Shown: in pieces, positions 25,830 through 49,842 of the stretch | How positions within the stretch are numbered: the stretch's first letter is position 1 | Layout: each line of letters opens with the position of its first letter | Origin: Xiphophorus maculatus | Taxonomy: Eukaryota; Chordata; Actinopteri; Cyprinodontiformes; Poeciliidae | Assembly (NCBI RefSeq): GCF_002775205.1 | Contig: NC_036444.1 | Span: forward strand, 372,001-436,000 | Length of the DNA stretch: 64,000 bases | Reading direction: 5' to 3' | Translations under genes and position numbers: made by a program | Notes under the pieces: generated by a model | Database searches by the model: none | The model's input: the letters and a program-made list of their open reading frames with translations, nothing else | Told to the model about the DNA's origin: nothing

Positions 25830-26983
25830 GATGGCTAGTAGTAGTGGGGGAAGTTTGGAGGAGGATAATATGGATACAGGTTGGTCAATGGTAGAAAATA
25901 GAAGGGGGGGGGGGGGGGGGATAAAGGGAAAAAAGGATTGGGTAATGGGAAAAGATCTTTTGAAGATGAAGAAGAAACAACTGAAATGAGAAAGCAATGA
26001 TGGAAGAATTTAAAGTAATAAAGTTTAAAACTGGACAGGATCTGATGGGGGTAAGTCCTATTAGTTTGTCGAATGGGCTTATGAAAGCTATTGGAGAGGT
26101 AGAGCTGGCTAAGGTGATAAGAGATGGGAGTTTACTAATTATATGTAAAAATGCTGAACAAAGAAATAAAGCTCTTAAGCTACAAATGGTGTGTAAAAAG
26201 GAAGTGATAGAAAGAAAGGTGGGGGGGGGGGGGGGGGTAAAAGGGGTGATTTCAGGAATCCCTATAGGAGAAAACTTGGAAGAGTTGAAGAAAATGATTA
26301 AAGGAGGAGAAATTACAGAAATTAAGAGACTACAAGCTTTTAGGGATGGAAAGAAATTGGATAGTACATCTGTACTATTGGTCTTCAAAGATAGGGTTCT
26401 GCCTGATAAGATCATGATTGGATATTTGAGCTATAATGTAAGACAATATGTTCCATCACCAGTTAGATGCTATAAATGTCAAAGATATGGACATGTTGCA
26501 AATGTTTGTAGAGGGAAGCAGAGATGTGGCAGATGTGGAGGAGAACATCCTTATGGAGAATGTGGAAATAATCCTGTCAAATGTTGCAACTGCGAAGGAA
26601 ATCATACTGCAGCATATGGAGGATGCAATGTAAGGAAAGAGGCAGCTGAAGTTCAAAAAATTAGAACTGAAAAGAGAGTAACTTATGCTGAGGCAGTGAA
26701 ACAGGTGAGAAGTGATGATAGTAATTTGAATGTAAGTCAGGAAAGGAAAGTAATGACAAAAAATGATCAGGGAAATATTACGTTAGATAAATTAATTCCA
26801 TTTCTTGCGTATATTATTAACTGTTCAGAACAAGCAAGAAATAAAACTGAGAAGATTAAAATTATACTGAAAGCAGCTTCTAAATTTTTTAAGGTAAAAG
26901 ATTTGTCTTGGGAAAAAATACATGATGAGCTAAGACAAGGTGAAGGGTCAGCTGATCTTGAAGCGTCTCAAACAATTTCATAA
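25830..26983 (+). pseudogene. LINE ORF1 (gag-like, CCHC zinc knuckles), frameshifted
   Basis: RNA-binding nucleocapsid-like protein of the LINE. The main open part (25997-26983, 328 aa) carries three adjacent knuckles around residues 155-205: CYKCQRYGHVANVC, CGRCGGEHPYGEC and CCNCEGNHTAAYGGC. The probable original start is the ATG at 25830. That frame is lost around the G run at 25903-25920 and ends near 25990. A second G run (26220-26237) lies inside the open part and reads as poly-Gly. Long G runs are prone to replication slippage and to sequencing error, so the break could be partly technical. Confidence 0.75.
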
Positions 26984-28836
26984 TTTTAATAATACAGTGG
27001 AATGCTCGGAGTTTACTAGCAAATGGTCAAGAATTTAAAGGTTTCATTAGTAATTTAAATCCAAAACCGGATATAGTATGTGTTCAAGAAACTTGGCTCA
27101 AGCCATCATTACAGTTTAGTATTAACAGTTATTCAGTTCTACGTAAAGACAGGGAAAATAAAAATGGAGGAGGGTGTGCTATTTTTATCAAAACTAACCA
27201 AATACCAATACAAATAGTGTCAGACTTAGAAATTATTGGTGCTGAAGTATGGACAAATGAAGGGAGTATTAAAATAATTAATTTCTATAACCCGTGTAAG
27301 CAATTAGAAAAATCAAAACTTGTAGCAGTCCTAAAAAATTGGAGAGGGAAAATAGTGTGGTGTGGGGATTTTAATGCTTATAGCACATTATGGGGTGATC
27401 AAGATAATTATAATGGAGAGATTGTAGAAGAGTTCATAGAAGAAAAAGGATTGATTGTTTTAAATAATGGAGAAGGCACTCGGGTGGATATTGTTAGAGG
27501 CAAAGAGTCTGCTATTGACTTGACATTGGTGTCTCAATCTATGGCTGATGTATGCAGATGGGAAATAATCAAAGAAAATACAATGGGGAGTGATCATTAC
27601 CCAATAATCATTAGTATAGGGGTAGTTATGAAGGAGGAACAGTTAAAAGTTGAGGGAAGGTGGAAGTTTGGGAGAGCAAATTGGGGTATGTTTGGAGTTA
27701 TGAGTGAAGAATGCTTGGAAAAGGTAGATATAAATAATCCAATTAATGAGGTTAATTCTGAAATTAGCAAGGGTATAATAAATTCGGCCAAATTAAGTAT
27801 TCCCAAAAGTAATGGGAATAGGATAAAGAAAAAAATAGTTCCTTGGTGGACAATAGAATGTTCAATAGTTATTAAACAGAGAAACAAAGCGTTTAAGATA
27901 TTGAAAAAAATGATAAGCTTTCAGAATTTGATAAATTATAAAAGAAAACAGGCAGAAGTTAGAAGAGTTATTAAAAGTGCTAAAAGAAATTATTGGAGAA
28001 AGTATTGTGAATCTTTGGGGAAGAATTCAGCATTAGATAAAGTCTGGAATACTATTAAAAAAATGTCAGGGAATTCAAAAGAATTTTTTTTCCCAATAAT
28101 TAAAGAGAATGGAAATAATATTATAGATAATAAAAGTAAGGCTGAGGTATTAGGAAAGATGTTTGCTAAGATAGATAGTACAGAGAATCTGAGTAATAGG
28201 GAAAAATTAGGACGTGAAACTACCAAACAGCGGAATATAGAATTAATTCAAAATGATGAGGATTATGAAGATTATAGTAACAAGGGATTTTCCTTAGCTG
28301 AATTAGATAAAGTGTTGAGGAATTCTAGAAAATCAACACCTGGTAATGATCAAATCACTTATAATATGATGAGTAATCTTAGTGCTGTGAGTAAAGAAAA
28401 ATTTTAAAACTGTTTAATAAAAGTTGGGAGGAAGGAGTTTTGCCTGATAACTGGAAGGAAGCTATTATTATTCCTATATGCAAACCTGGGAAAGATCCAT
28501 ATTTAACTGAAAGTTATAGACCAATAGCCCTAACGTCGTGTTTAGGTAAAATTATGGAGAAAATGGTAAATAATAGGTTAGTATATTTCTTAGAATCCAA
28601 GGGGAAGATAAAGGAATACCAATTTGGATTTAGAAAAGGAAGAAGTACAATTGATCCAGCAATATGTTTGGAACATGAAGTTAGACGAGCTCAAGTTAAT
28701 AAAGAGAGTGTGATAGCAGTGATCTTGGATGTGGAAAAGGCTTATGATATGTTGTGGAAAGAAGGGTTGCTGATTAAATGAAAACTAACAGGTATAAAGG
28801 GTAAAATGTATAGATGGATTAGAAATTTCTTAACTG

Positions 28837-29675
28837 TGTTAAAAAAGAGAGGTAATTTAACGTTAACTTTGGACAAAACGTTTGGCTCTTTCCTCTTTAA
28901 TTTGCCCGGGATCCTCGACGAGCGGCGGCGTGCTCTAAAGTGAAAGCAACAACAAAGCGTGTTGACGTCACAGATCACAGAGTTTAATCTCATACAAAGC
29001 AATCAACAACAAAGCTGCAGAGGAACAGAGACATGCATTTTTCTCATAAAAATAAAGACAGACAAGGGGAGACAAACAAACACAAAACAAAGACAAACAA
29101 AAAGCAAAGACGTCTTTGGAGAGAGCCGATGCAAAAAGGCAAAATGGTGGCCGCTCTCTCTGGATTTTCTCTCCTAACACAAAATCTTATAGTAAAGAGG
29201 TGTTTCTCTATTTAATTTATGCACTCAAGGCGTTCCGTTCTTTGACCTATTGGAAACTCCCTTAAGCAGTCAGAGAAACTTGGAAACTCCCCCTGATCTA
29301 CGCAAAGATCAAAGGACCATCTGCCTTCTACCGAGACAAAGAAGCAAACCGCTGCGCTCTGATCCCCCGTGGCTCCCTCGGTCATTCTGAGTACAGAACG
29401 ACCTGAGATACAATCTCACAGATACCTGTGAAATCTAAAGCCTCTGTCTCCCAAGGAAAATGCTAATTTTATGGCCTCTCCTGTGGTCTGACCGCACAGC
29501 GGGGGTCCCATTGAGAGATCTCCCTTAATCTGCATTTGGTTCCTGTGTCTCTGAATGCTAACCCATCTGGTTTAGTTTTAAATGCTTAACACAAACCTGT
29601 TCAAAATAAGAGTGTTCCATATATCTTTTAAGATTAACTGTATCAAGCACTATATATAATCATATTTCCTTAACA
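28837..29675 (-). mobile_element. Solo LTR 1 nested in the LINE
   Basis: An 839-bp LTR, reading leftward. On the + strand it starts TGTTAAAAAAGAGAGG and ends CCTTAACA, so the ends are the inverted TGTTAA/TTAACA expected of an integrated LTR. It is flanked by the 4-bp duplication ACTG. Removing it joins the reverse-transcriptase frame between 28836 and 29680. No internal viral genes remain. It carries TGACGTCA at about 28962. Confidence 0.88.
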
Positions 29676-30001
29676 ACTGACAGAAAGTTAAGAGTGAAAA
29701 TAGAAGGGGAAATTAGTTCAGAGTATCAAGTGGAAAATGGAACTCCCCAAGGGAGTATTATAAGCCCTATGTTATTTAATATAATGATTAATGATATTTT
29801 TAGTAATATAGATAAATCCTTAGGTGTTTCACTATTTGCAGATGATGGTGTCATTTGGAAAAGGGGAAGGAACATTGAATATATAACACAGAAAGTACAG
29901 GAAGCATTAAATAATGTAGAAGCATGGGCGTTAGAATGGGGATTTAGGTTCTCAACATCTAAATCTAAATTTGTTGTTTTTTCAAATAAGAGAGTGAGTA
30001 G

Positions 30002-30727
30002 TGTTAAAAAAGAGGTAATTTAATGCTAGCTTTGGACAAAACGTTTGGCTCTTTCCTCTTTAATTTTTTTCCGGGATCCTCGGCGAGTGGCGGCGTTCTG
30101 CTAAAACGAAACAACAACAAAGCGTGTTGACGTCACAGATCACAGAGTTTAATCCCACACAAAGCAACGCATGAATCAATTAACAAAGCTGCAGAGGTAC
30201 AGAGATATGCATTTTTCTCATAAAAATAAAGACACACAAGGGGAAGACAAACAAACATAAAACAAAGACAAAAAAAGGCAAAAATTAGCGGCCGCTGTCT
30301 CTCTCTTTTTTCTCTCCTTACAGGTCATTTTTATACCAAATAGGTGTTTCCCTATTTAATTTATGCAGCCAAGGCGTTCCGTTCTTTGACCAATTGGAAA
30401 CTCCGTAGGGACTCAGAGAAACTTGGAACTCCCTGATTTACGGCAAAGATGTCTGGTTTTTGTCTAAGTAAAAGGGCGGACCACTTAGTGCTCATCTCTG
30501 TCTGATACGGGGAGATCCCTGGCGCCAAAAAGTCTCTTCCCCCATCGGAATGTTACTTTTATTGCTCTGTGTGTCAGCGGGGGAGGTCCCTGCTTGGCTG
30601 AATGCCTGCTATTCAGCTCCCACATGCTCAGACGAAACCTGTTCCAAATAAGAGTGCTAAATATAACTTTACACATGTCGTAAGATTAACTGTATTAAGC
30701 ACTAAAATTAATCATTTTCCCTTAACA
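30002..30727 (-). mobile_element. Solo LTR 2 nested in the LINE
   Basis: A 726-bp LTR of the same family and orientation as solo LTR 1, with ends TGTTAAAAAAGAGG and CCCTTAACA and a 4-bp duplication GTAG. Its removal rejoins the LINE reading frame (KRVSS to DVELQFYG). The different target duplication shows an independent integration rather than a duplication of LTR 1. Confidence 0.88.
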
Positions 30728-32391
30728 GTAGTGATGTGGAACTTCAATTTTATGGGAGTATAATAGAAAGGAGAGATGAAATTAAATATTTGGGGATATG
30801 GTTTGATAAAAAACTCACATGGAAAACGCACATAGATAAGATAGTGGTAAAAAGTAAAAGAATTTTAAATATTTTAAGATGTCTAGTAGGCAGAGAATGG
30901 GGAGCTGATAGGAAAGCATTAAGAACGTTTTATATTGGTCTAATTCGATCTATTTTTGATTATGGATGTATTTTATATAATTCAGCTTCAAATAAGTTAT
31001 TGGAAAAGATAGACAAAATACAATATCAAGCGTTAAGGTTATGCTGCGGAGCGATGAAAACAACTCCAGTCTCGGCTCTACAGGTTGAGATGGGTGAGAT
31101 GCCAATGAAGATTAGAAGAGAACAAATAGCAGTAACATATTGGGCGAATATTAAAGGTCATAGCAAAAATTATCCTCCATATTTAACACTAAAACCATGT
31201 CAGGAAAAAGAAAAGAAGAATACAAATAGTTTTGGATGGGTAATTTTAAGTAAAATAAAATAAATTGGGATTGATAAAGTTCAAGTTAGTTCAGTAGTTG
31301 TCTCTCCTGCCATCCCACCATGGGTTTTAGAACAGGCTGAAGTTGACTTAAAATTATTGGAAAAGGGAAGAGAGATGGAAAAGAATGAAGTGGAAAATTA
31401 TATTAATAAAGAATATTCAAAGTATATCCAAGTATATACAGACGCTTCAAACAAGTCAAATAATCAAGTAGGGATAGCATTTATTGCTCCGGATTTAAAT
31501 GTTATGGAAAATAAAAGAATTAGTGATAAGCTAACAGTGTATACAGGCGAATTAATGGCAATCTTAATAGCCTTAGAATGGATAGAGGGAATAGGAAAAG
31601 GAAAGTTTGTAATTTGTTCAGATTCTAGTAGTGCATTAATTAGTATACAAGGAATGAAATCGGAAGTTAGACAAGATATTATAGAGGATATAGTTCAGGT
31701 AATTTTCAGGATTAAGAAGAAAGGATCTCAGATTAAATTAATTTGGATTCCTGCTCACATCGGTGTTGTAGGAAATGAATTGGCAGATAATTTTGCTAAG
31801 AGAGCCTCTAATAAAGAAATTGTTGAATTAAATATTAAAATAAGTAGAAATGAGATAAAGAGTGTTGTTAAGGAGTATATGAAGGAAAAATGGCAAGAGC
31901 AGTGGGATAGAGGAGAAAAGGGGAGATTTTATTATAAAATTCAAAAAAGAGTTGGGGGGTATAGAAAAGGTAATAGGAATAGAAGGGAAGAAGATATTAT
32001 TTCTAGAATCAGATTTGGGCATTCAAGGTTAAATAGTACTCTTAAGTTAATTAATAAACACAGTACAGGTTGTAAATATTGTGGAGAGATGGAAACAATA
32101 CAGCATCTATTTTTAGATTGCAATAAGTATGTAAGGGAGAGAGAGATGTTGGTTAATGAGATGAATAATTGTAAATTAGATTTAGAAGAAATATTTCAGA
32201 AATCGTCAGGAGATATAATATCTGAGAGTGTTTTTAGATTTCTAAGAAGGACGGGTATTATGGGGAGGGTATAAGCGTGTGATCCATACTCCAACCTGGA
32301 AGGTGGCGGTAATGCACCTGTAAGTTGTTTGCCAACCGCCATAAAACAAGAAAAAGAAGAAGAAAAGAAGTTCTTCCGGTAGGGACTAGCT

Positions 32392-32536
32392 CTCGACCAA
32401 TCACAATCAAGCTTCAGAAATACCGGGCGGAAGTTGGATTCCAGTTTCTTCTGAAGGAAACTATTTTCTAACTGAGGATCTTCAGCTGCCGGTGAAGCCC
32501 GGAGGAGACCTTTGCTGCCCCCGCTTCTCTGTCCAG
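32392..32536 (+). promoter_or_regulatory. nup93: Probable nup93 promoter and untranslated first exon
   Basis: Directly after the LINE's right-hand duplication there is an inverted-CCAAT-type context (GACCAATCACAATC, about 32395-32408) and an ETS-like GGCGGAAGT (about 32426). A GC-richer stretch then ends at the splice donor CCAG/GTAAGAAG (32536/32537). No TATA box is seen. This fits a housekeeping promoter with a noncoding exon spliced to the exon that holds the ATG at 33582. The transcription start is not determined; the exact acceptor upstream of 33582 is uncertain. Confidence 0.6.
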
Positions 32537-33581
32537 GTAAGAAGCTGCTTCATCTTCAGCAGCAACCAGCAAAACAGTTAGCACCACCGTTAGCCTGCTA
32601 GCTGACTGTTAGCATGCTAACACGGCTAGCTCTGAATACTTCAAACACGTGATTTTCTAAATGACTAAAGTCAGCAAATAAAGTCTCAATTTGATATTTC
32701 TATGTTTTCTTTTGTGAATTGTGCTTTTAACTGACTTCTTAGTTTTTATTTTTAACGCCAAAAGCTATCAGAACAGCTCCATGTGCGCAGAACAGATGCG
32801 CAGCTTTCATGTTTACATCTCAAAGTTCATTCATTTAACAATCTGCACAATAAATACTTAATGTTGTTGAAAATATGGCAGAAAAGATGAAATGAAGAAA
32901 GAATTGATACAAAAATCGGTATTAAGTCTGTTAGTGAGCGAAAGAGAAACAATAATGAGACTGCGTCTTGGTCAGACATGACAAATATTTAACTAGGAGG
33001 AAAAACATAATGTGAGAGATGTGGAAGAAAATACAACGTGGAACATATATTGTTGAATTGTGAAGTATATAAATCTGAATAAAATTAAGAGAGAAAACAA
33101 AAATTCATTCGTCATGTTTTGTTTTTCAGTTGCCAAGGCAGCATTTTTCTACAAGATATTTAATGCTGAAGCTCCTTGTAAATGGTTAGAAGGACATTAT
33201 ATTTTTTATCAATAAAAACAGAAAATACACGGCATATTTTATTTTTCAAAGCAAATATTATAGTGAAATTGATACATCCTAAAACCTTTATCTCTATATA
33301 TATATTTTGACATCTAGCAAAGATAAATAATTTAATTTATTCTAACTGAGCTGAAATGAAATAAAGCGATGTGGTTTCATGCAGTAGATGCTTATTTAGA
33401 GATGAAATGTTCATCGAGAGACATGTGGGCTGCCTAAGAAATGGACATGATTTCTGCTTCTGTCAGGACTGAAAGGATGTTGGAAGCGTTTCATTTTTCC
33501 GGCCTGAACCACGTCGGCATTTATCCTCCATAAATCCGACCTGTGTTTGTGGTTCTGAAGGTCTTCCTCCTCTGTGGAGCC
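32537..33581 (+). other. nup93 5' intron and leader
   Basis: About 1 kb of AT-rich DNA between the proposed noncoding exon and the start codon. I see no second gene in it. Possible acceptors lie near 33463 and 33560. Confidence 0.45.
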
Positions 33582-46799
<13,218 letters not shown>

Positions 46800-46989
46800 C
46801 CCGGCAGAACCAGGACCAGAACCAGACAGAACCAGAACCAGACAGGACCAGATACAGAACCTGAACCAGACAGGACCAGATACAGAACCAGGACCAGATA
46901 CAGAACCAGAACCTCCCCACCTTCTGTTTTCTGATGTCTCATTTTTTCCACTTCCTGTCAGGTCTTTTTCTTTTTGTTTGTACCTTCAA

Positions 46990-46995
46990 AATAAA
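46990..46995 (+). terminator. nup93: nup93 polyadenylation signal
   Basis: AATAAA about 190 bp after the stop codon, followed by a GT-rich stretch (GTGTTTTGTTGG). The 3'UTR contains repeated CAGAACCAG/GGACCAGA motifs at 46805-46910. Confidence 0.8.
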
Positions 46996-47019
46996 AGCTT
47001 TTCAGTAGTCCGTGTTTTG

Positions 47020-49842
47020 TTGGTCACTTTCCTCATGTTTGCTGCTGTTTGTCCTCCATAACTAAAACATCTTTCTGCCTCAGGCTGATGTAGAAAATTC
47101 ATTTATTCCAGTTTTTCAACAGAAAAAGTTTCAGTCCAGATGGAGCAAAAATATTTCAGAAGTTTATTTTACGGCTTCCAGCAATTAAAACCCCGAATCC
47201 AGTTTATAGTTACAATAATCATAAAGAATGATAAAGCGGGCCTGTTCAGTTATCTCCGTATTCATTTTTGCATCCAAGTGTATTAATGGAAAGTTGAGTG
47301 GAAGAAAAAAGTGGTAGGTGCTCAACCAGCAGGATGCGTTCAGGGCTGCGGGTCAGAAATGATTTAGTGTAAATGAATGCGTCGTGTTCCAGATGTTGAT
47401 CTTTATTTCCTTCGTCTAAAAAGTTCTTTTGACTCAAAAAATCATGAAAAACTGAAGACTGTTCTAAATGTGCAGAAGGGGACGCTGGTTCTGTTGGACT
47501 GTCTCCATGGAGATGAAACACCCTGACCCTTAATCATCCTCTGACCCAATCCACTTCCGACAGGAAGTCTCTGATCGCAGATGTAAAAACAACACGGCTT
47601 GAGCTTTAGGACCATCTCATCAACTGGTTGCTAATTAAATCAGATTTTAGTCATTTTTCTGGATTCAAGCAGCAGATTTAGATCTGCTCGCTGATTGGCT
47701 GATAATTTAAAAAACTGTTCAGTGTCGGACGAATCATTTGTCAGCATTTCCTGAAAAAGGAAGAAAAACCTTCAGATCATCATTTCACTCTTCGTGGTTT
47801 TGTTTTTGACAGTAAATCATCCAGAATGTCTGAGGACAAGTTGCTGCAGGCGCGGTGATCTGCGGCGTGTTGCCTGTTGGCAGATGGTTGCCGGTTCCGG
47901 TTCGGGGCCTGAGGGAAGCAAAGGCAGAAATATTTCATGAACAATCAGATCAGAAATCATTTTAACAGGAAGCAGAACCGTTGGATCCATCAGAACCCGT
48001 CCAGACCTTCGTCCTCATCATCCTCCCTGCAGTTCTGTCTGCTGCAGGCGCATCGGAACCGGACCGACAGCCGAACCTCTTCTCTGATGTGCTGCTGCAG
48101 CTGGTGTTGTGAATCAGGCCGATGGCAGCGCTGCCAGAATCCGGCCATTTCTCAACACCAGGGCGGCCGCGCATCACTCACCACGTCACCGAGGGGCTCA
48201 ACACGCGGCTCGGGGGCCACACGCGGCCGCCGTCCAGTCGGCTGGTCAAACCTGAAAGTTTTCTCCACTTTTTGTTTGTGTGTTTTTTTTAAGGTTCCTG
48301 GTGAACATGACGTTTTTTCTGAAAATGTTTTCATGCAAACCCATGAAGACCCGACGTGTTGTAGTAACAGAACCTGGCCAGCATGAGGCGCTCTAACAAT
48401 GAAACTCTCCAGGAACAGAGGAGGTGACTGGGTTCGTGGTTCGGTTCTGGTCAGAGGGAGAAATTACGTCATAATATTTAGCTATCAAATTAAATATTTA
48501 AATTCCTAACTAAATACTTAATTTCAATATTCAGTTTGTACAGTGAAGCTGGCGAATGTTGGAACTCTGATATTTATTCATGTATGAACAATATGGTGAA
48601 AATTAACAGCCTCATTTTTCTTTATGAAAGGTTAAAGAAAGAAAATTATTGCTGTCATTTTTTACTGTGTCACTTTAGAAAAGGTGCCCAGAAATCCACC
48701 AAGTTACAACCGAACTTCTGGTTCTGGTTAACTGGATCGGTTTAGACCGCAGCTCCGCCCAGTACCAGCAGATGGTTCTGGTTCTGACCCAGATAGCAGA
48801 TGGCTCTGGTTCTGTCCTGTGGCTGTTGGCTGGTTTTAATATTTCTGACCCACTTTAGTCTCTTCCCTGCAGATTTCCTGTCTGACCTGAAAACAACGTT
48901 TCCATTAATCTGAGCTTTGACTACACCACTCTCACTGAGGTCAGAAACTTTGAAGCTCATCTAGATTAGTTGAACATATCGTAAAAAAAAATCAGAAATA
49001 AACTCAACTTATGATTTATTTTTAATATTTGACTGATTAGAGGAAAATTATTGTTATGAATTGTGTCTTTCCCTCCATCTCTGTTATCTGCTCACACACA
49101 CCCTGCAGCTTACATAACCATGTTTATGTGAGACTGCCGGCAGTCATATGTAAACAGCCTGAAACGGATTAGACTGAACCTGATTGGAGCCTTTAGGGAG
49201 GAACAGACTGCAGAGAGGAATAAAATGCTAAACTCTCCAGTCTTTGCCTCACCTGGTTCCGTCCATCAGCTCAGTGGGCCGGTGCTGGACGGTGCATGTC
49301 ACTCTGGTTCTGATCCGTCTGGATGACATGTATGGCTTGTAACATGTGATCATTTTTTAGCATTAAAGCCTGTTTTTATAACCAAATCTCATTATTTCTC
49401 AAGGTACATTGAGGGGTTCTGGTCGGGTTCAGGAACTGGTTACCGGACCTGGTGGAGCACAGAGACAAAAATGAATGAGGTCCAACAGTTCACTTTAATT
49501 TGAAAAAGTCCAAACTTTTGGGGTTTTTTGTTGTTGTTTTTTTTATATAGAAAAATAATCATAAAATATTGATTTCAAAATCTTGTTGGCGGTTATATAT
49601 GAATACCTTGTTTTACTTTCCTTCATTTTATTTAACTCAAACTATGTTATTTTAATTTCTTTCTTAGTGCGCATGAATTAATCTAATTAACAGGCCAAAC
49701 GGGTGTTTAAGGCGCATGCGCGGCCCGCAGGTGTGAACCAGGTGAGTCTGATTGCAGTTGCTGAAAACGAGCGGAGAACAAGCGGCGTCCGGATCCTCTG
49801 TCAGCGCAGAGAAACAGAGTCGAACCTACTGATTCCCGGAAC
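47020..49842. other. Intergenic region between nup93 and the ZP gene
   Basis: About 2.8 kb. Open frames such as those at 47246-47521 and 47937-48386 show no domain, splice logic or codon bias I trust. The last 150 bp, with GGCGCATGCGCGGCC at about 49710, probably form the promoter and 5'UTR of the next gene; GCGCATGCGC is an NRF1-type palindrome. Confidence 0.5.

Larger units (their letters stand above)
26992..32274 (+). pseudogene. LINE ORF2: endonuclease, reverse transcriptase, RNase H, interrupted
   Basis: The frame opens before 26992 (IQWNARSLLANG, an AP-endonuclease start) and continues through the conserved GDFNAYSTLWG to 28407. A 1-nt frameshift in an A/T run near 28395-28407 breaks it. 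RT motifs follow: SYRPIALTSCLGKIMEKMV, FGFRKGRSTIDP, NGTPQGSIISPMLFNIMIND, and the catalytic FADD at about 29830. A stop (TGA) lies at 28779 and another (TAA) at 31261. The RNase H domain (31357-32274) starts YTDASNKSNNQVG and has TGELMAILIALEWI and the catalytic-type CSDSSSA and WIPAHIGVVGNELAD. A C-terminal CX2CX5HX4C knuckle ends it. Two retroviral LTRs interrupt the RT region. Gene dead; domain assignment firm. Confidence 0.85.
25745..32366 (+). mobile_element. I-group (Nimb-like) LINE with RNase H, broken, bearing two nested LTRs
   Basis: The element lies between 25-bp direct repeats (25720-25744 and 32367-32391). It contains a gag-like ORF1, then an ORF2 with AP endonuclease, reverse transcriptase and RNase H, and ends in an AAG-rich tail. 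The order EN-RT-RNase H, with three CCHC knuckles in ORF1, fits the I superfamily; Nimb is the likely fish family. Without the two LTR insertions it is about 5.06 kb. ORF1 and ORF2 are interrupted by homopolymer frameshifts and stop codons, so it cannot be active as it stands. It inserted just upstream of the nup93 5' end. Confidence 0.88.

Noticed and set aside
47937..48386. 149-codon ORF between nup93 and the ZP gene
   Set aside because: No domain, low-complexity Ser/Arg-rich composition and no splicing logic. The opposite strand is equally open.
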